Positions 48,108-56,405 of a stretch of 64,000 nt of DNA are shown here, in pieces. Source of the DNA: Flavobacterium aerium (GTDB taxonomy: Bacteria > Bacteroidota > Bacteroidia > Flavobacteriales > Flavobacteriaceae); NCBI RefSeq assembly GCF_030766725.1, contig NZ_JARQWR010000002.1, forward strand, positions 186,001-250,000. The letters are read 5' to 3'. A program made the translations under genes and the position numbers. The stretch's first letter is position 1. Each line of letters begins with the position of its first letter. The notes below the pieces were generated by a model. The model had not been told where the DNA came from. It ran no database searches and was given only the letters and a program-made list of their open reading frames with translations.

Positions 48108-48116
48108 TAGGTTTTT
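48091..48116 (+). terminator. Intrinsic terminator overlapping the clpC stop codon
   Basis: Palindrome AAAAACCTACTAA/TTAGTAGGTTTTT, including the last five sense codons and the stop of clpC, then TC-rich sequence. Termination signal and translational stop share the same bases. Confidence 0.88.
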
Positions 48117-48145
48117 TCTTTTTTAATAATTATAGGGTGAACTTA

Positions 48146-48174
48146 TTGAATTTTAAAAAAAAGTATTACTTTAG
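48146..48174 (+). promoter_or_regulatory. Candidate promoter of the RimB-RimK gene
   Basis: TTG (48146-48148), 18-bp spacer, TACTTTAG (48167-48174), one mismatch from TAnnTTTG. The expected start is about 20 nt before the ATG at 48201. Confidence 0.5.
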
Positions 48175-48200
48175 AATATTATTTCTTTCAAACAAATTTT

Positions 48201-49574
48201 ATGTTACGAGACAAAGTTATTGTGGGCAGTGAAGAATGGTGCTCCTTCCCTACCTTGGGAATTCCCACGATTAAAGCAAGAGTCGACTCTGGAGCCAAGA
48301 CCTCTGCATTACATGCTATTAATATTGTTCAATTTATTAAGGACGGAGAAAACTGGGTAAAGTTTGATATCAATCCTATTCAAAATAATCTAAAAACGGT
48401 GATTCATTGTGAGTCACAATTAGTAGATAAAAGGGTTGTAAAAAGTTCTAGTGGATTTAGAGAACAACGTTATGTCGTTCGCGTAGAATTAGAAATGGGC
48501 GGTACACTTTGGCCTATAGAGATTACATTGACCAATCGAGATTCAATGGGTTTCCGCATGTTATTAGGGCGTGAAGCTATGAGTGGTCGTGTTTTGGTTG
48601 ATCCTGAACAAAAATATTTACTTGGGCAACCCAGTAATGAAAAACTAAAAGAATATTACGATAAATCAGAATCTACTAAATCAGGATTAAGAATTGGTGT
48701 TTTAGCCAGTAATCCTGAATTATATAGTAATAAAAGAATTATGGAAGCGGGTGAAATGCGTGGACATGAAATGCATTTTTTAAACCTGAAGTATTGTTAC
48801 ATGAAATTAGATGCAAATAATCCAGAGATTCATTACCGTGGCGGTCGTGTTTTAAATGATTTTGATGCAGTAATTCCTAGAATTAGACCTAGTATGACGT
48901 TTTACGGTTGTGCATTGACAAGACAATTTGAAGCATTAAAAGTATTCTGTTTGAACTCTTCTTCTGCGATAAGTCAATCCAGAGATAAATTATATTCTTT
49001 ACAACTATTATTAAATAGTGGAGTTGATATTCCTACTACAGGTTTTGCTAACTCACCATTGGATACCAATGATTTAATTAAAATGGTAGGCGGTTCTCCC
49101 CTAATTGTGAAACTATTAGAAGGAACGCAAGGTAAAGGTGTTGTTTTGGCAGAAACGAAAAAAGCAGCAGAGAGTGTTATTAATGCGTTTAAAAGTTTAA
49201 ATGCTAATATATTAGTTCAAGAGTTTATTAAAGAAGCCAATGGAAAAGATATCCGTTGTTTTGTAATTGACGGAAAAGTTGTTGCGGCTATTCAACGTGA
49301 AGCATTGCCAGGAGAATTTAGAGCTAATATTCACTTAGGTGGTACAGCTTCCATTATAAAAGTAACAACAGAAGAGAGGCGTATTGCTATTCGTGCAGCT
49401 AAAGCAATGAATTTGAAAGTTGCCGGAGTTGATATTATCCGTTCATCAAAAGGGCCATTGTTATTAGAAGTAAATTCTTCACCTGGATTAGAAGGTATTG
49501 AAGGTGCTACCAATAAAGATATTGCTGGTGAAATGATTAAAGCAATTGAGAAAAATTTTAAATGGAAAATATAA
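48201..49574 (+). CDS. RimB-like protease domain fused to RimK (ribosomal protein S6 glutamate ligase)
   Basis: 457 aa. Residues 1 to about 150 resemble the RimB/RimK-associated retropepsin-like domain ([15 protein letters not shown] with the catalytic Asp; [20 protein letters not shown]). Residues about 160-457 are an ATP-grasp ligase of the RimK type ([59 protein letters not shown]). RimK adds Glu to the C-terminus of ribosomal protein S6 and, in some bacteria, is regulated by RimB. Here both are one chain; separate rimA is not in view. Confidence 0.87.
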   Translation: MLRDKVIVGSEEWCSFPTLGIPTIKARVDSGAKTSALHAINIVQFIKDGENWVKFDINPIQNNLKTVIHCESQLVDKRVVKSSSGFREQRYVVRVELEMGGTLWPIEITLTNRDSMGFRMLLGREAMSGRVLVDPEQKYLLGQPSNEKLKEYYDKSESTKSGLRIGVLASNPELYSNKRIMEAGEMRGHEMHFLNLKYCYMKLDANNPEIHYRGGRVLNDFDAVIPRIRPSMTFYGCALTRQFEALKVFCLNSSSAISQSRDKLYSLQLLLNSGVDIPTTGFANSPLDTNDLIKMVGGSPLIVKLLEGTQGKGVVLAETKKAAESVINAFKSLNANILVQEFIKEANGKDIRCFVIDGKVVAAIQREALPGEFRANIHLGGTASIIKVTTEERRIAIRAAKAMNLKVAGVDIIRSSKGPLLLEVNSSPGLEGIEGATNKDIAGEMIKAIEKNFKWKI

Positions 49575-49701
49575 TGTAATTTTTATATTATAAATTATAG
49601 TAATTACCTTTATTTTTCTTTGGATTAATAAAGGTAATTCTCTTTTATAACCTTATCACAATTTCAGAATTAAATATTTTAATCCTTAATACAAGTAAGC
49701 A

Positions 49702-50220
49702 ATGAATACTTATTTAGATATTATTTTACGAAGTACTGCAGTCTATTTTTTTATGGTTATTGCACTCCGTGTATTTGGAAAAAAGCAATTGTCACAACTA
49801 AATACTGCCGATGTTATTTTGATTTTGCTGATTAGCAATTCAGTTCAGAATGCAATGGTTGGTAATGATACCAGTTTGTGGGGAGGTTTAGCCGCAGCAA
49901 GTGTTTTATTTGTGATTAATTATGTCCTGAAGAAATTAATGTTTAAAAGTAAACTCTTAACGTCTTTTATTCAAGATAAACCGGAGATCTTAGTTCATAA
50001 TGGAAAAATAGAATTTGCGACACTAAGTAAACTTGGAATAACTTCAGATGAATTGACAGAAGCAATGCGAGAACATGGTGTTCAATATTATAAAGATATT
50101 AGGTTAGCGATGTTAGAAATTAATGGAAACATTAGTATTATATCTGGTGATGAGAAATTGCGTCAAACCCAACATAAAATCATACGGAATCAAAAGGCAT
50201 TCAATAATGGTATTCAGTAG
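49702..50220 (+). CDS. DUF421 (YetF-like) membrane protein
   Basis: 172 aa. Three N-terminal hydrophobic segments (about residues 9-22, 32-49 and 56-72) precede a soluble DUF421 domain with ILVHNGKIEFATLSKLG and IRLAMLEINGNISII. Such proteins assemble in the membrane with a periplasmic or cytosolic YetF tail; function is unclear. It starts 127 bp after the RimK fusion and 18 bp before the DHFR-like gene. Confidence 0.85.
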   Translation: MNTYLDIILRSTAVYFFMVIALRVFGKKQLSQLNTADVILILLISNSVQNAMVGNDTSLWGGLAAASVLFVINYVLKKLMFKSKLLTSFIQDKPEILVHNGKIEFATLSKLGITSDELTEAMREHGVQYYKDIRLAMLEINGNISIISGDEKLRQTQHKIIRNQKAFNNGIQ

Positions 50221-50238
50221 AATAATAAAATAATAAGA

Positions 50239-50769
50239 ATGATTAATAGAAAAGTAGTATTATACATTGCAATGAGTTTAGATGGTTTCATTGCTAAGAA
50301 TGATGGGAATTTAGATTTTTTATCTGCAGTAGAAAAAGAAGGCGAAGATTATGGATATGCTGCCTTTAATGAAACAATTGATTGTGTAATAGTTGGACGA
50401 AAAACCTATGATAAGGTATTGAGTATGGGATATGATTTTCATCATGCTGATAAAGAATCGTATATTATCACAAGAACAGCTCGACCATCAATAGGAACTG
50501 TTCATTTTTATACTGATAATTTATACGATTTGGTTGCTCGATTAAAATCTACAGAAGGGAAAAATATTTTTGTAGATGGTGGTGCAGAAATAGTGAATGA
50601 ATTAATGAAAGAAAATCTAATCGATGAATTTGTGATTTCCATTATTCCAGTATTCTTAGGAAATGGAATTTCTTTATTTAAAGAAGGCAGACCAGAAGTG
50701 GCTTTAAAGCTAATTGATACTAAATCATTCGATAAAGGATTAGTACAACTTCATTACGTGAAAATATAA
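50239..50769 (+). CDS. Dihydrofolate-reductase-like protein (RibD-C type)
   Basis: 176 aa. N-terminal YIAMSLDGFIAKNDGNLDFL, the NADPH-binding VDGGAEIVNELM and the fold match the RibD C-terminal reductase family of DHFR-like proteins (YyaP type). Folate reduction itself is not expected; substrate unknown. It is in a probable operon with the DUF421 gene, 18 bp apart. Confidence 0.88.
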   Translation: MINRKVVLYIAMSLDGFIAKNDGNLDFLSAVEKEGEDYGYAAFNETIDCVIVGRKTYDKVLSMGYDFHHADKESYIITRTARPSIGTVHFYTDNLYDLVARLKSTEGKNIFVDGGAEIVNELMKENLIDEFVISIIPVFLGNGISLFKEGRPEVALKLIDTKSFDKGLVQLHYVKI

Positions 50770-50790
50770 CGAATAAAGAAAGTGATATAA

Positions 50791-50824
50791 AAAAGGGTCG
50801 GCAGTATTACTGCTGACCCTTTTA
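50791..50824. terminator. Bidirectional terminator
   Basis: Stem AAAAGGGTCGGCAG/CTGCTGACCCTTTT with one G-U pair, between the convergent DHFR-like and hutH genes, T-runs on both strands. Confidence 0.9.
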
Positions 50825-50842
50825 TTATTATTATGGCAGGAC

Positions 50843-52351
50843 TTAGTTTGCTTCTTCTTCGTCAATATTGAAGCTATCCAAGAAAGCAATTGTTTTTTTA
50901 ATATCGTAATGCAAAATACGATCCTCTTCTACAAAAGGGACATCTTCACGGTATGATTTAATAAACGTTTCGATGAATGGACTTGATTGTAAAGGTCTTC
51001 TGAATTCTAATGCTTGTGAAGCATTCATTAATTCGATAGCCAAAATAGTTTCAAGATTAGTCATGATTTTTAATGCTTTTGTAGCAGCATTAGCGCCCAT
51101 ACTTACGTGATCTTCTTGTCCGTTTGAAGAAACAATAGAATCAATACTTGCAGGTGTAGCCAATTGTTTATTTTGACTAACGATACTGGCAGCAGTATAT
51201 TGAGGAATCATAAATCCAGAGTTTAAACCTGGATTATCTACTAAAAATGCAGGAAGGTTTCTTAATCCTGAAATTAATTGATACGTTCTTCTTTCAGAAA
51301 TACTACCCAATTCTGCTAAAGCAATAGATAAGAAATCCAATGTTATTGCTAAAGGTTGTCCGTGGAAGTTTCCGCCAGAAATAATTTGATCCGATTCGAT
51401 AAATACATTAGGATTATCTGTTACGGAATTGATTTCTGTTTTGAATACTTTTTTTACGTAATCGATAGCATCCTTTGAAGCCCCATGTACTTGTGGCATA
51501 CAACGGAATGAATAAGGATCTTGAACGTGTTTTTTCTCTTGTACAATGATTTGACTTTCATCTAAGAAAGAAGTAATTCTTTCTGCAGTTACAATTTGCC
51601 CTTTGTGAGGTCTGATGTAATGGATTAATTCGTTGAAAGGCTCAATACGACCATCAAATGCTTCTAAAGAGATTGTACCGATTAAATCAGCTAAATAAGA
51701 GTATTTTGTTGCTTTTATTAAAATGTGAGCACCAAAGGCACTCATGAATTGAGTACCATTTAATAAGGCTAAACCTTCTTTTGATTTTAAGATAATAGGA
51801 TGCCATCCAAAATGCTCTAATACAGCAGAAGAATTTACTTTTTTGCCATTAAAATAAACCTCACCTTCCCCTAATAATGGTAAAGATAAGTGTGCCAATG
51901 GAGCTAAATCTCCAGAAGCACCAAGAGAACCTTGAGAATAAATTACAGGTAATATATCGTGATTGTAAAAATCGATTAAACGTTCTACAGTTGCCAATTG
52001 AACTCCAGAATAACCATAGCTTAAAGATTGAATCTTTAATAACAACATCATTTTGACAATTTCTAAAGGTACCTCCTCACCTGTTCCACAAGCATGAGAT
52101 TTGACTAAGTTCTCTTGTAATTGAGAAAGATTTTCATTAGAAATTTTGATATTATATAAAGAACCAAAACCTGTATTGATACCGTAAATAGGTTCATGAT
52201 GCGTTTGCATTTTTTGATCCAAGTACTGACGGCATTTATCAATATTAACTTTTGCTTCTTCAGAAAGACCTAACGTTTGATTTTGGCTGATAATAGTATG
52301 CAGTGTTTCGATCGTAAGTATTTCGGCACTTATATAATGTGTATTGTCCAT
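50843..52351 (-). CDS. hutH: Histidine ammonia-lyase
   Basis: 502 aa. It deaminates L-histidine to urocanate and ammonia. The autocatalytic MIO cofactor arises from Ala-Ser-Gly in GSLGASGDLAPLAHL; INTGFGSLYNIKI and NFHGQPLAITLDF are family motifs. The remaining hut genes are not nearby, so it stands alone here; a role in His catabolism is inferred. No promoter of the standard form was found in the 132 bp upstream. Confidence 0.95.
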   Translation of the reverse strand: MDNTHYISAEILTIETLHTIISQNQTLGLSEEAKVNIDKCRQYLDQKMQTHHEPIYGINTGFGSLYNIKISNENLSQLQENLVKSHACGTGEEVPLEIVKMMLLLKIQSLSYGYSGVQLATVERLIDFYNHDILPVIYSQGSLGASGDLAPLAHLSLPLLGEGEVYFNGKKVNSSAVLEHFGWHPIILKSKEGLALLNGTQFMSAFGAHILIKATKYSYLADLIGTISLEAFDGRIEPFNELIHYIRPHKGQIVTAERITSFLDESQIIVQEKKHVQDPYSFRCMPQVHGASKDAIDYVKKVFKTEINSVTDNPNVFIESDQIISGGNFHGQPLAITLDFLSIALAELGSISERRTYQLISGLRNLPAFLVDNPGLNSGFMIPQYTAASIVSQNKQLATPASIDSIVSSNGQEDHVSMGANAATKALKIMTNLETILAIELMNASQALEFRRPLQSSPFIETFIKSYREDVPFVEEDRILHYDIKKTIAFLDSFNIDEEEAN

Positions 52352-52453
52352 GATTTGCTATTATGTTAAGAGTTCAAAGTTCAACAATCATTATATAAAA
52401 AGCAAAATTTGTTAATAATATAAAATGTTAAAGGTTATCTAAATATTTAATTA

Positions 52454-52461
52454 TAAATTTG
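52454..52461 (+). promoter_or_regulatory. Candidate -7 element of the TlpA-like gene
   Basis: TAAATTTG, full match to TAnnTTTG, 23 bp before the ATG at 52484. No TTG lies at the usual distance. Confidence 0.4.
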
Positions 52462-52483
52462 GAATACTTAAAAAACTATCACA

Positions 52484-53848
52484 ATGAAAAAAATTTTCGG
52501 ATTATTAAGCGTTATCGTTTTAGTTTCCTGTAACAAAGCACCAGAATTTGCAATTGTTAGCGGGAAAGTAAGCAACGCGGCTACAGATGGAAAAGTCACT
52601 ATTACGGGTGGAAATTTTCTAAAAGAAATTACGTTGAAACCAGACGGAACTTTCTCAGATACATTACTAATTACTTATGATGGTGCTTATACAGTAAGTG
52701 CCGAAAGCGGTAATGTTCCACTTTATTTAGAAAAAGGGACAGAATTAGGCGTTACAGCAGATTATAAAGATTTCTCAAAATCAATTGCTTTTACAGGCAA
52801 AGGAGCAGTTGAGAATAATTATATGAAAGAAAAAAGTGAAGCAACCCAAAAAGAAATGGGTACAACACCTGAATTCTATTCTTTAGCAGAAAAAGAATTT
52901 GTTGCAAAAGTTGATAAAATTAAAAAAGATCAATTGGCTTTAGGAGAAAAAACAAAATTTGAAAGCAAAACATTCAAACAAAATGAGCTTAAAAATATTG
53001 ATTATGCCGCACAATTAAGTTATATTAATTATCCGCAGTACCATGCTCATTTTGCTCAAAACCCTGATTTCAAACCATCAGCAACATTCCCTAAAGAGGA
53101 TGAGAAAATGAATTTAGATAATGAAGCGGATTATGATTTTTCTAATTCATACAAACAAATTGTATCGAGTAATTTCTACAAAAAAGTAGAAAAAGAAATG
53201 AAATCTGAAAACGATAAGTTCTCTCCTATTGCATTACCGCTTTTAAAAACAATTAAAAGTCAAAATATTAAAAATGCATTAGCAAAAGAACTTTCTTATG
53301 AAATTGCTCCATCAAATGATAATGCAGAAGCATTATACAAAGATTTAATGGCAATCTCTACCAATGATAAATTTAAAGAAGATATCACGACTAAATTCAA
53401 TAAAATCAAAAATTTAGTAAAAGGTAAACCATCTCCAACTTTTGAATATGAAAACTTTAAAGGAGGAAAAACATCACTTGAAAGCTTAAAAGGTAAATAC
53501 GTTTATATTGATGTATGGGCTACATGGTGTGGACCTTGTAAACAAGAAATTCCTTCATTATTAAAAGTAGAAGAACAATACCATGGTAAAAACATTGAGT
53601 TCGTAAGTATCTCTATTGATAGAGTAAAAGACCATGAAACATGGACTAAAATGGTTACAGATATGAAATTAGGCGGTATCCAATTGTTTGCTGATAAAGA
53701 TTGGAAATCACAATTCGTATCAGATTATGCAATCGATGGTATTCCAAGATTTATCTTATTAGATCCACAAGGAAATATTGTTATGGCAGATGCTCCGAGA
53801 CCTTCTGACCCTAAACTAATTGAAACTTTCAATGATCTTAAAATCTAA
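52484..53848 (+). CDS. TlpA-family thiol-disulfide lipoprotein
   Basis: 454 aa. The lipobox is in VIVLVSCNKAP. Residues about 25-120 look like a DUF4369-type beta domain (FAIVSGKVSNAATDGKVTI), a helical middle follows, and residues about 318-454 form a thioredoxin/TlpA domain with the redox motif WCGPC (YIDVWATWCGPCKQEIPSLL). It is probably anchored in the periplasm and reduces or rearranges disulfides. A terminator follows closely. Confidence 0.92.
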   Translation: MKKIFGLLSVIVLVSCNKAPEFAIVSGKVSNAATDGKVTITGGNFLKEITLKPDGTFSDTLLITYDGAYTVSAESGNVPLYLEKGTELGVTADYKDFSKSIAFTGKGAVENNYMKEKSEATQKEMGTTPEFYSLAEKEFVAKVDKIKKDQLALGEKTKFESKTFKQNELKNIDYAAQLSYINYPQYHAHFAQNPDFKPSATFPKEDEKMNLDNEADYDFSNSYKQIVSSNFYKKVEKEMKSENDKFSPIALPLLKTIKSQNIKNALAKELSYEIAPSNDNAEALYKDLMAISTNDKFKEDITTKFNKIKNLVKGKPSPTFEYENFKGGKTSLESLKGKYVYIDVWATWCGPCKQEIPSLLKVEEQYHGKNIEFVSISIDRVKDHETWTKMVTDMKLGGIQLFADKDWKSQFVSDYAIDGIPRFILLDPQGNIVMADAPRPSDPKLIETFNDLKI

Positions 53849-53867
53849 GGATTTGAAAAACATATAA

Positions 53868-53898
53868 AAAAAAGCCTCGATACTATCGGGGCTTTTTT
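53868..53898 (+). terminator. Intrinsic terminator after the TlpA-like gene
   Basis: Stem AAAAAAGCCTCGA/TCGGGGCTTTTTT with one G-U pair and a 5-nt loop, 19 bp past the stop, followed by ATTATAATTT. Probably also active for the convergent gene ending at 53919. Confidence 0.9.
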
Positions 53899-53918
53899 AT
53901 TATAATTTAGTGAAGTAT

Positions 53919-54443
53919 TTATTCACACCAGTATTTTGTCAACATAAAGATTGGTTCTCCACTGTAAGTAAATTGCCATATACCTGTAGGTCCACATACG
54001 TGATCATACCATCCACCTTGTGTATTATCTAAAGAGTAAACTCCTTCTCCACAAATATCACCTTCTTCTAGAAATACAAAACCATTTTCAGTTTTTAAAG
54101 TATGAAATTGATTTTGATCCTGGTATCCAGCAATCATACAAGTTGGATCTGGTGTATCAATGATATCAAATCCCCAACCTTCTTCTAAATTTACATTATC
54201 ACTTGTAAAAGCAATTATAATAGCTGGAGGAGTGTCAGATCCCCATGCGATTCTTGCTTTCTCTCTGATACCTTCAGGAATATCAGTAAAAACATCCCAA
54301 CCCGTAACTACTTTTCCAGAAACTGAATTTTCTTTCGCTTTTAAAGCAGAATCTGTTACTGAATTTGGAAGTTGATCTTCATTTGAACTACACCCACTTA
54401 ATAGTAAAGCAACACAACCTAATAAAAAAATTGTTTTTTTCAT
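53919..54443 (-). CDS. Hypothetical Cys-containing lipoprotein
   Basis: 174 aa. The lipobox is ALLLSGCSSNED. The mature part has four more Cys (in PDPTCMIAG, EGDICGEG, YDHVCGPTG and KYWCE at the C-terminus), enough for two disulfides, and Trp/Gly-rich segments such as NTQGGWYDHVC. I recognise no domain. Next to, and convergent with, the TlpA-like thiol-disulfide lipoprotein, which may be coincidence. Confidence 0.72.
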   Translation of the reverse strand: MKKTIFLLGCVALLLSGCSSNEDQLPNSVTDSALKAKENSVSGKVVTGWDVFTDIPEGIREKARIAWGSDTPPAIIIAFTSDNVNLEEGWGFDIIDTPDPTCMIAGYQDQNQFHTLKTENGFVFLEEGDICGEGVYSLDNTQGGWYDHVCGPTGIWQFTYSGEPIFMLTKYWCE

Positions 54444-54579
54444 AATAAAGCTTGTTTAGTGATTGTCTTTTTATAGAATCAATCGTGATTAATTAATAAT
54501 TCCAAAGCAATGAAAAAGGTATAACTTTAAGGTTACTTAAGTGTTAATATATTCTTAAAAATTAACATAAATTGTGAAT

Positions 54580-56085
54580 TTATGCTTCAATGTGCAAATA
54601 AGCCTTGCCAATGTTGGAAATAATGTCCGATGCGATAAAGGATTGATAACCAGTTTCTGGCACTGTTAAGTCGGCAGTTAGTCCATGTATGTAGACTCCT
54701 AAAATAGCAGCCTCTATAGGATCGTAAGCCTGTGCTAACAAACTGGTGATAATTCCAGATAGTACATCTCCACTACCAGCTGTTGCTAATGCTTGATTTC
54801 CCGTAATATTAACATAAGTGTTTTCGGCATCAATAACTAAAGTATAAGCACCTTTAATGATGATGATTAATTGGTGCTTTTTAGCCAATTGTTGTGTTTT
54901 TTCGATTTTTTCAAAATCGTGTTGCCAGCTACCTATTAAACGCTCTAGTTCTTTTGGATGTGGAGTTAAAATTGTTCCCTCAGGCAATTGTGAAATCCAA
55001 TCCCGATTGATAGATAAGATGTTTATTGCATCGGCATCGACAAGTAATGGTGCTTCAACACTGTTTAAAAAAGAGTGTAATGCTTTTTGCGTATCTAAAT
55101 GCTGCCCCATTCCCATGCCAATGGCAATCGCTTGCGGTTTAAATTCATATTGTATGGTTGAAATATGAGTTTCAGAAGGATCAGTTAGCACCATTACTTC
55201 AGGAACAGAAGCTTGTAGTGCTGTATAACCACATCTTGGGATATAAGTGGTTACTAATCCACAACCTGATTTTAGTGCAGCTTTTGCCGTAAGTAATGGA
55301 GCGCCAATTTTGCCATAGCTTCCACCAACTACTAAAACATGCCCTTGAGTCCCTTTATGTGCATATTGATCAACAGATTTGTATAAGATTGAGATATCAT
55401 TTTGATCAATTAAATAATGATTTGTTGGTGTCTCATTGATGAATTTTGGATCTAACCCAATATCCAGAATTATAATATCTTGAATATAACGTTCATTCTC
55501 AGGTAAATAGAAAGCAAGCTTAGGCAATTGAAAAGTCAATACAACAGCAGCATTGATAACAGCTCTTTTGTTTTCAGTATTTTGGTCTAAAAATAAACCA
55601 GAAGGAACGTCAATAGCAATTACATAAGCTTGAGAAGCATTGATATATTGAAAAAGATCAATTACCCATTCTTCAGGCGTACGAGATAAACCACTACCAA
55701 AAATGGCATCAATTACAATCTCATTACTTTTTATATTCGGAACATGATCACCATTTGTGATGATATAAGGTTCAATAGCAAATTCTTTTAAACGTTCAAG
55801 ATTTACGATAAAATCATCCGAATGTTTTTCATTAAACGATACAATATTTACTTTGACAAAATATCCTTTTTGTTTTAATAATCGGGCTAATACTAAACCA
55901 TCTCCCCCGTTATTTCCTACTCCACAGAATATTTGAAAAGTAGTTTTGGTATTCTGGTATTTATTTTCAATCCAATGAAAAGCTACTGTAGCAGCGCGTT
56001 CCATTAAATGTGTAGAGGTGATGTTTTGTTTCTCGATGGTGATTGCATCAGCATCTTTGCTATTTTGGCTAAAAAAAATTTTCAT
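54580..56085 (-). CDS. nnr: Bifunctional NAD(P)HX epimerase/dehydratase
   Basis: 501 aa with the usual two domains. The N-terminal epimerase (residues about 1-210) has GVGNNGGDGLVLARLL, and the C-terminal ADP-dependent dehydratase (about 230-500) has VVGGSYGKIGAPLLTAKAAL, TPHPKELERLIG and ATAGSGDVLSGIITSLLAQ. It repairs hydrated NADH and NADPH. It is divergent from the thr operon across 320 bp that hold the Thr leader. Confidence 0.95.
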   Translation of the reverse strand: MKIFFSQNSKDADAITIEKQNITSTHLMERAATVAFHWIENKYQNTKTTFQIFCGVGNNGGDGLVLARLLKQKGYFVKVNIVSFNEKHSDDFIVNLERLKEFAIEPYIITNGDHVPNIKSNEIVIDAIFGSGLSRTPEEWVIDLFQYINASQAYVIAIDVPSGLFLDQNTENKRAVINAAVVLTFQLPKLAFYLPENERYIQDIIILDIGLDPKFINETPTNHYLIDQNDISILYKSVDQYAHKGTQGHVLVVGGSYGKIGAPLLTAKAALKSGCGLVTTYIPRCGYTALQASVPEVMVLTDPSETHISTIQYEFKPQAIAIGMGMGQHLDTQKALHSFLNSVEAPLLVDADAINILSINRDWISQLPEGTILTPHPKELERLIGSWQHDFEKIEKTQQLAKKHQLIIIIKGAYTLVIDAENTYVNITGNQALATAGSGDVLSGIITSLLAQAYDPIEAAILGVYIHGLTADLTVPETGYQSFIASDIISNIGKAYLHIEA

Positions 56086-56131
56086 TTCATTTCAAACTTT
56101 AAAATTACGTCCTATAAAAGTAAACTTCTTT

Positions 56132-56160
56132 TTGATTAAATAAAAAAAGTAGTATATTTG
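56132..56160 (+). promoter_or_regulatory. Promoter of the thr operon
   Basis: TTG (56132-56134), 18-bp spacer, TATATTTG (56153-56160). Both elements and the spacing match the Bacteroidota sigma-A consensus. Transcription should start near 56166, leaving a leader of about 240 nt before thrA. Confidence 0.7.
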
Positions 56161-56187
56161 AATCACTTAATAATCATTCAGTAACCT

Positions 56188-56310
56188 TTGTACAACGATA
56201 ATAATACATATTATTCTTTAGAAACAGCCAATACTTTGGTTGCATCTTCTGTTGCTACAACGACTACAACTACAACTACTACCCCTCTGGGGTATAGCAT
56301 TTTCATATAA
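56188..56310 (+). CDS. Threonine-rich leader peptide of the thr operon
   Basis: A 40-codon ORF, TTG start at 56188 (in-frame stop at 56182; a second TTG at 56236 could also initiate), TAA at 56308. Nine consecutive Thr codons (56257-56283: ACA ACG ACT ACA ACT ACA and so on) are followed by PLGYSIFI. It sits between a strong promoter and thrA, so a ribosome short of charged tRNA-Thr would stall here and control transcription of thrABC. The role is inferred from position and codon content, as in E. coli thrL; neither start has been proven. Confidence 0.7.
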   Translation: MYNDNNTYYSLETANTLVASSVATTTTTTTTTPLGYSIFI

Positions 56311-56405
56311 TCCTCTTGTGTATTATTTTATTTTAAAATAATCCCTTTTACGTAGCTAAAAGCTTCGTAGCCATTCCTATACATTAATTATTAAGTCATT
56401 CTCAA
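56281..56405 (+). promoter_or_regulatory. Candidate attenuator region of the thr operon
   Basis: Several competing pairings are visible. ACCCC-TCT-GGGGT (56281-56293) starts on the last Thr codon. An AT-only hairpin ATTATTTTA/TAAAATAAT lies at 56322-56342. ACGTAGCT-AAA-AGCTTCGT (one mismatch) lies near 56351-56369. GTATAG (56292-56297) could pair with CTATAC just before thrA. No classic GC-rich hairpin with a U-run is evident, so the terminator and antiterminator cannot be assigned by eye. Confidence 0.45.
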
